This document shows positions 63,775 to 64,000 of a stretch of 64,000 nucleotides of DNA, one piece after another. Numbering within the stretch: position 1 is the first letter of the stretch; every line of letters starts with the position of its first letter. The position numbers and the translations under genes were made by a program. The notes under the pieces are model-generated. The model was given only the letters and a program-made list of their open reading frames with translations, was not told the origin of the DNA and made no database searches. Source of the stretch: Chloroflexota bacterium (GTDB lineage: Bacteria > Chloroflexota > Dehalococcoidia > UBA2247 > RBG-13-53-26); assembly GCA_016875915.1 (NCBI GenBank), contig VGOM01000009.1, forward strand, positions 1-64,000. The letters are read 5' to 3'.

Positions 63775-64000
63775 ATGAAAGCACTGGTCACAGGAGCCAC
63801 CGGCTTCATAGGTTCATCACTGGTTCGGGAACTGCTCAAGGACGGCAAGGAGGTCAAGGTCCTGGTCAGACAGAGCAGCAACACCAAGAACATCGATGGC
63901 CTGGATGTGGAGAAAGCCTATGGTGATGTCAGGGACAAAGAAGCCGTCAAGGCCGCGCTCGAAGGATGTGACGTGTTCTATCAGACGGCCGCTCTGTTCG
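63775..64000 (+). CDS. Extended SDR, HpnA-like epimerase/dehydratase (3' end missing)
   Basis: The first 75 residues are in the window. ALVTGATGFIGSSLVREL is the NAD(P)-binding glycine motif (TGxxGxxG) of extended SDRs. KVLVRQSSNTKNIDGLDVEK and YGDVRDKEAVKAALEGCDVF closely resemble the hopanoid-associated sugar epimerase HpnA and dihydroflavonol-reductase-like proteins. Start: ATG behind AGGAGGGTTCAT. Substrate cannot be told without the rest. It is the same superfamily as the truncated gene at the window's start but not the same gene. Confidence 0.85.
   Translation, partial: MKALVTGATGFIGSSLVRELLKDGKEVKVLVRQSSNTKNIDGLDVEKAYGDVRDKEAVKAALEGCDVFYQTAALF

Noticed and set aside
63775-64000. The last gene being the same as the truncated first gene
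   Set aside because: The overlapping early parts differ in sequence (LLEQGHRVGCLD against LLKDGKEVKVLV), so they are separate superfamily members.

Overview
This is a gene-dense, high-GC window from a bacterial chromosome, with about 60 protein genes. I found no rRNA, tRNA, CRISPR array, transposase or prophage gene. TTG starts behind good ribosome binding sites are common (nadC, tldD, the MoxR gene, the PaaI-like gene, the enoyl-CoA hydratase). Many promoters carry an extended -10 of the form TGnTATAAT. The high GC, the many acyl-CoA enzymes, a CooT nickel protein, a B12-dependent acyl-CoA mutase with MeaB and a DUF2851 protein together suggest an uncultured, probably anaerobic Chloroflexota, perhaps Dehalococcoidia-like. 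That placement is inference; no marker gene here settles it.

Layout. 1-6.4 kb: the 3' part of an extended SDR, a coiled-coil hypothetical, a tiny ORF next to a 110-bp inverted-repeat element, a UbiA prenyltransferase, a secreted beta-helix protein with a CFI-box C-terminus, and a metallo-beta-lactamase-fold hydrolase. 6.5-24.6 kb: housekeeping genes: mfd, ilvD-ilvB-ilvN, a DUF2851 gene, an XRE regulator, polX, secA, prs, an enoyl-CoA hydratase and leuS. 24.7-28.8 kb: an operon of DUF35, SCP2-type thiolase and an HMG-CoA-synthase-like protein, divergent from an acyl-CoA dehydrogenase. 28.9-31.3 kb: nadB-nadC. 31.3-33.0 kb: a nickel cassette with a palindromic operator. 33.2-38.4 kb: tldD-tldE, a GNAT acetyltransferase and a membrane-anchored metzincin protease. 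38.4-42.4 kb: a two-subunit MaoC-type hydratase and three tandem SDR paralogues. 42.5-46.2 kb: two VTT/DedA membrane proteins, then a MoxR ATPase with a CoxE-like VWA protein. 46.2-54 kb: a flavin oxidoreductase, a VOC protein, an aldehyde dehydrogenase, an alpha/beta hydrolase, an M28 peptidase, typA and a thioesterase-fold protein. 54-64 kb: small orphans, a methyltransferase, coaE with a Nudix CoA pyrophosphatase, a second Nudix protein, meaB divergent from a split acyl-CoA mutase, an alpha/beta-barrel protein, and the start of another extended SDR. Palindromic REP-like repeats crowd the intergenic gaps from 47.7 kb onward.

How the genes fit together. The window holds parts of an acyl-CoA network: dehydrogenase, R-type hydratase pair, three SDRs, thiolase with DUF35, enoyl-CoA hydratase, B12 mutase with its GTPase chaperone, and CoA synthesis and hydrolysis genes. 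Several members are conspicuously altered. The HMG-CoA-synthase-like protein lacks the whole catalytic set. The mutase has changed all three residues that define methylmalonyl-CoA mutase. The VOC protein resembles methylmalonyl-CoA epimerase but lacks two of its metal-binding histidines. These point to chemistry, or structural roles, that the family names do not predict. The mutase and the DUF35-thiolase-HMGCS-like operon are the best candidates for an undescribed system.
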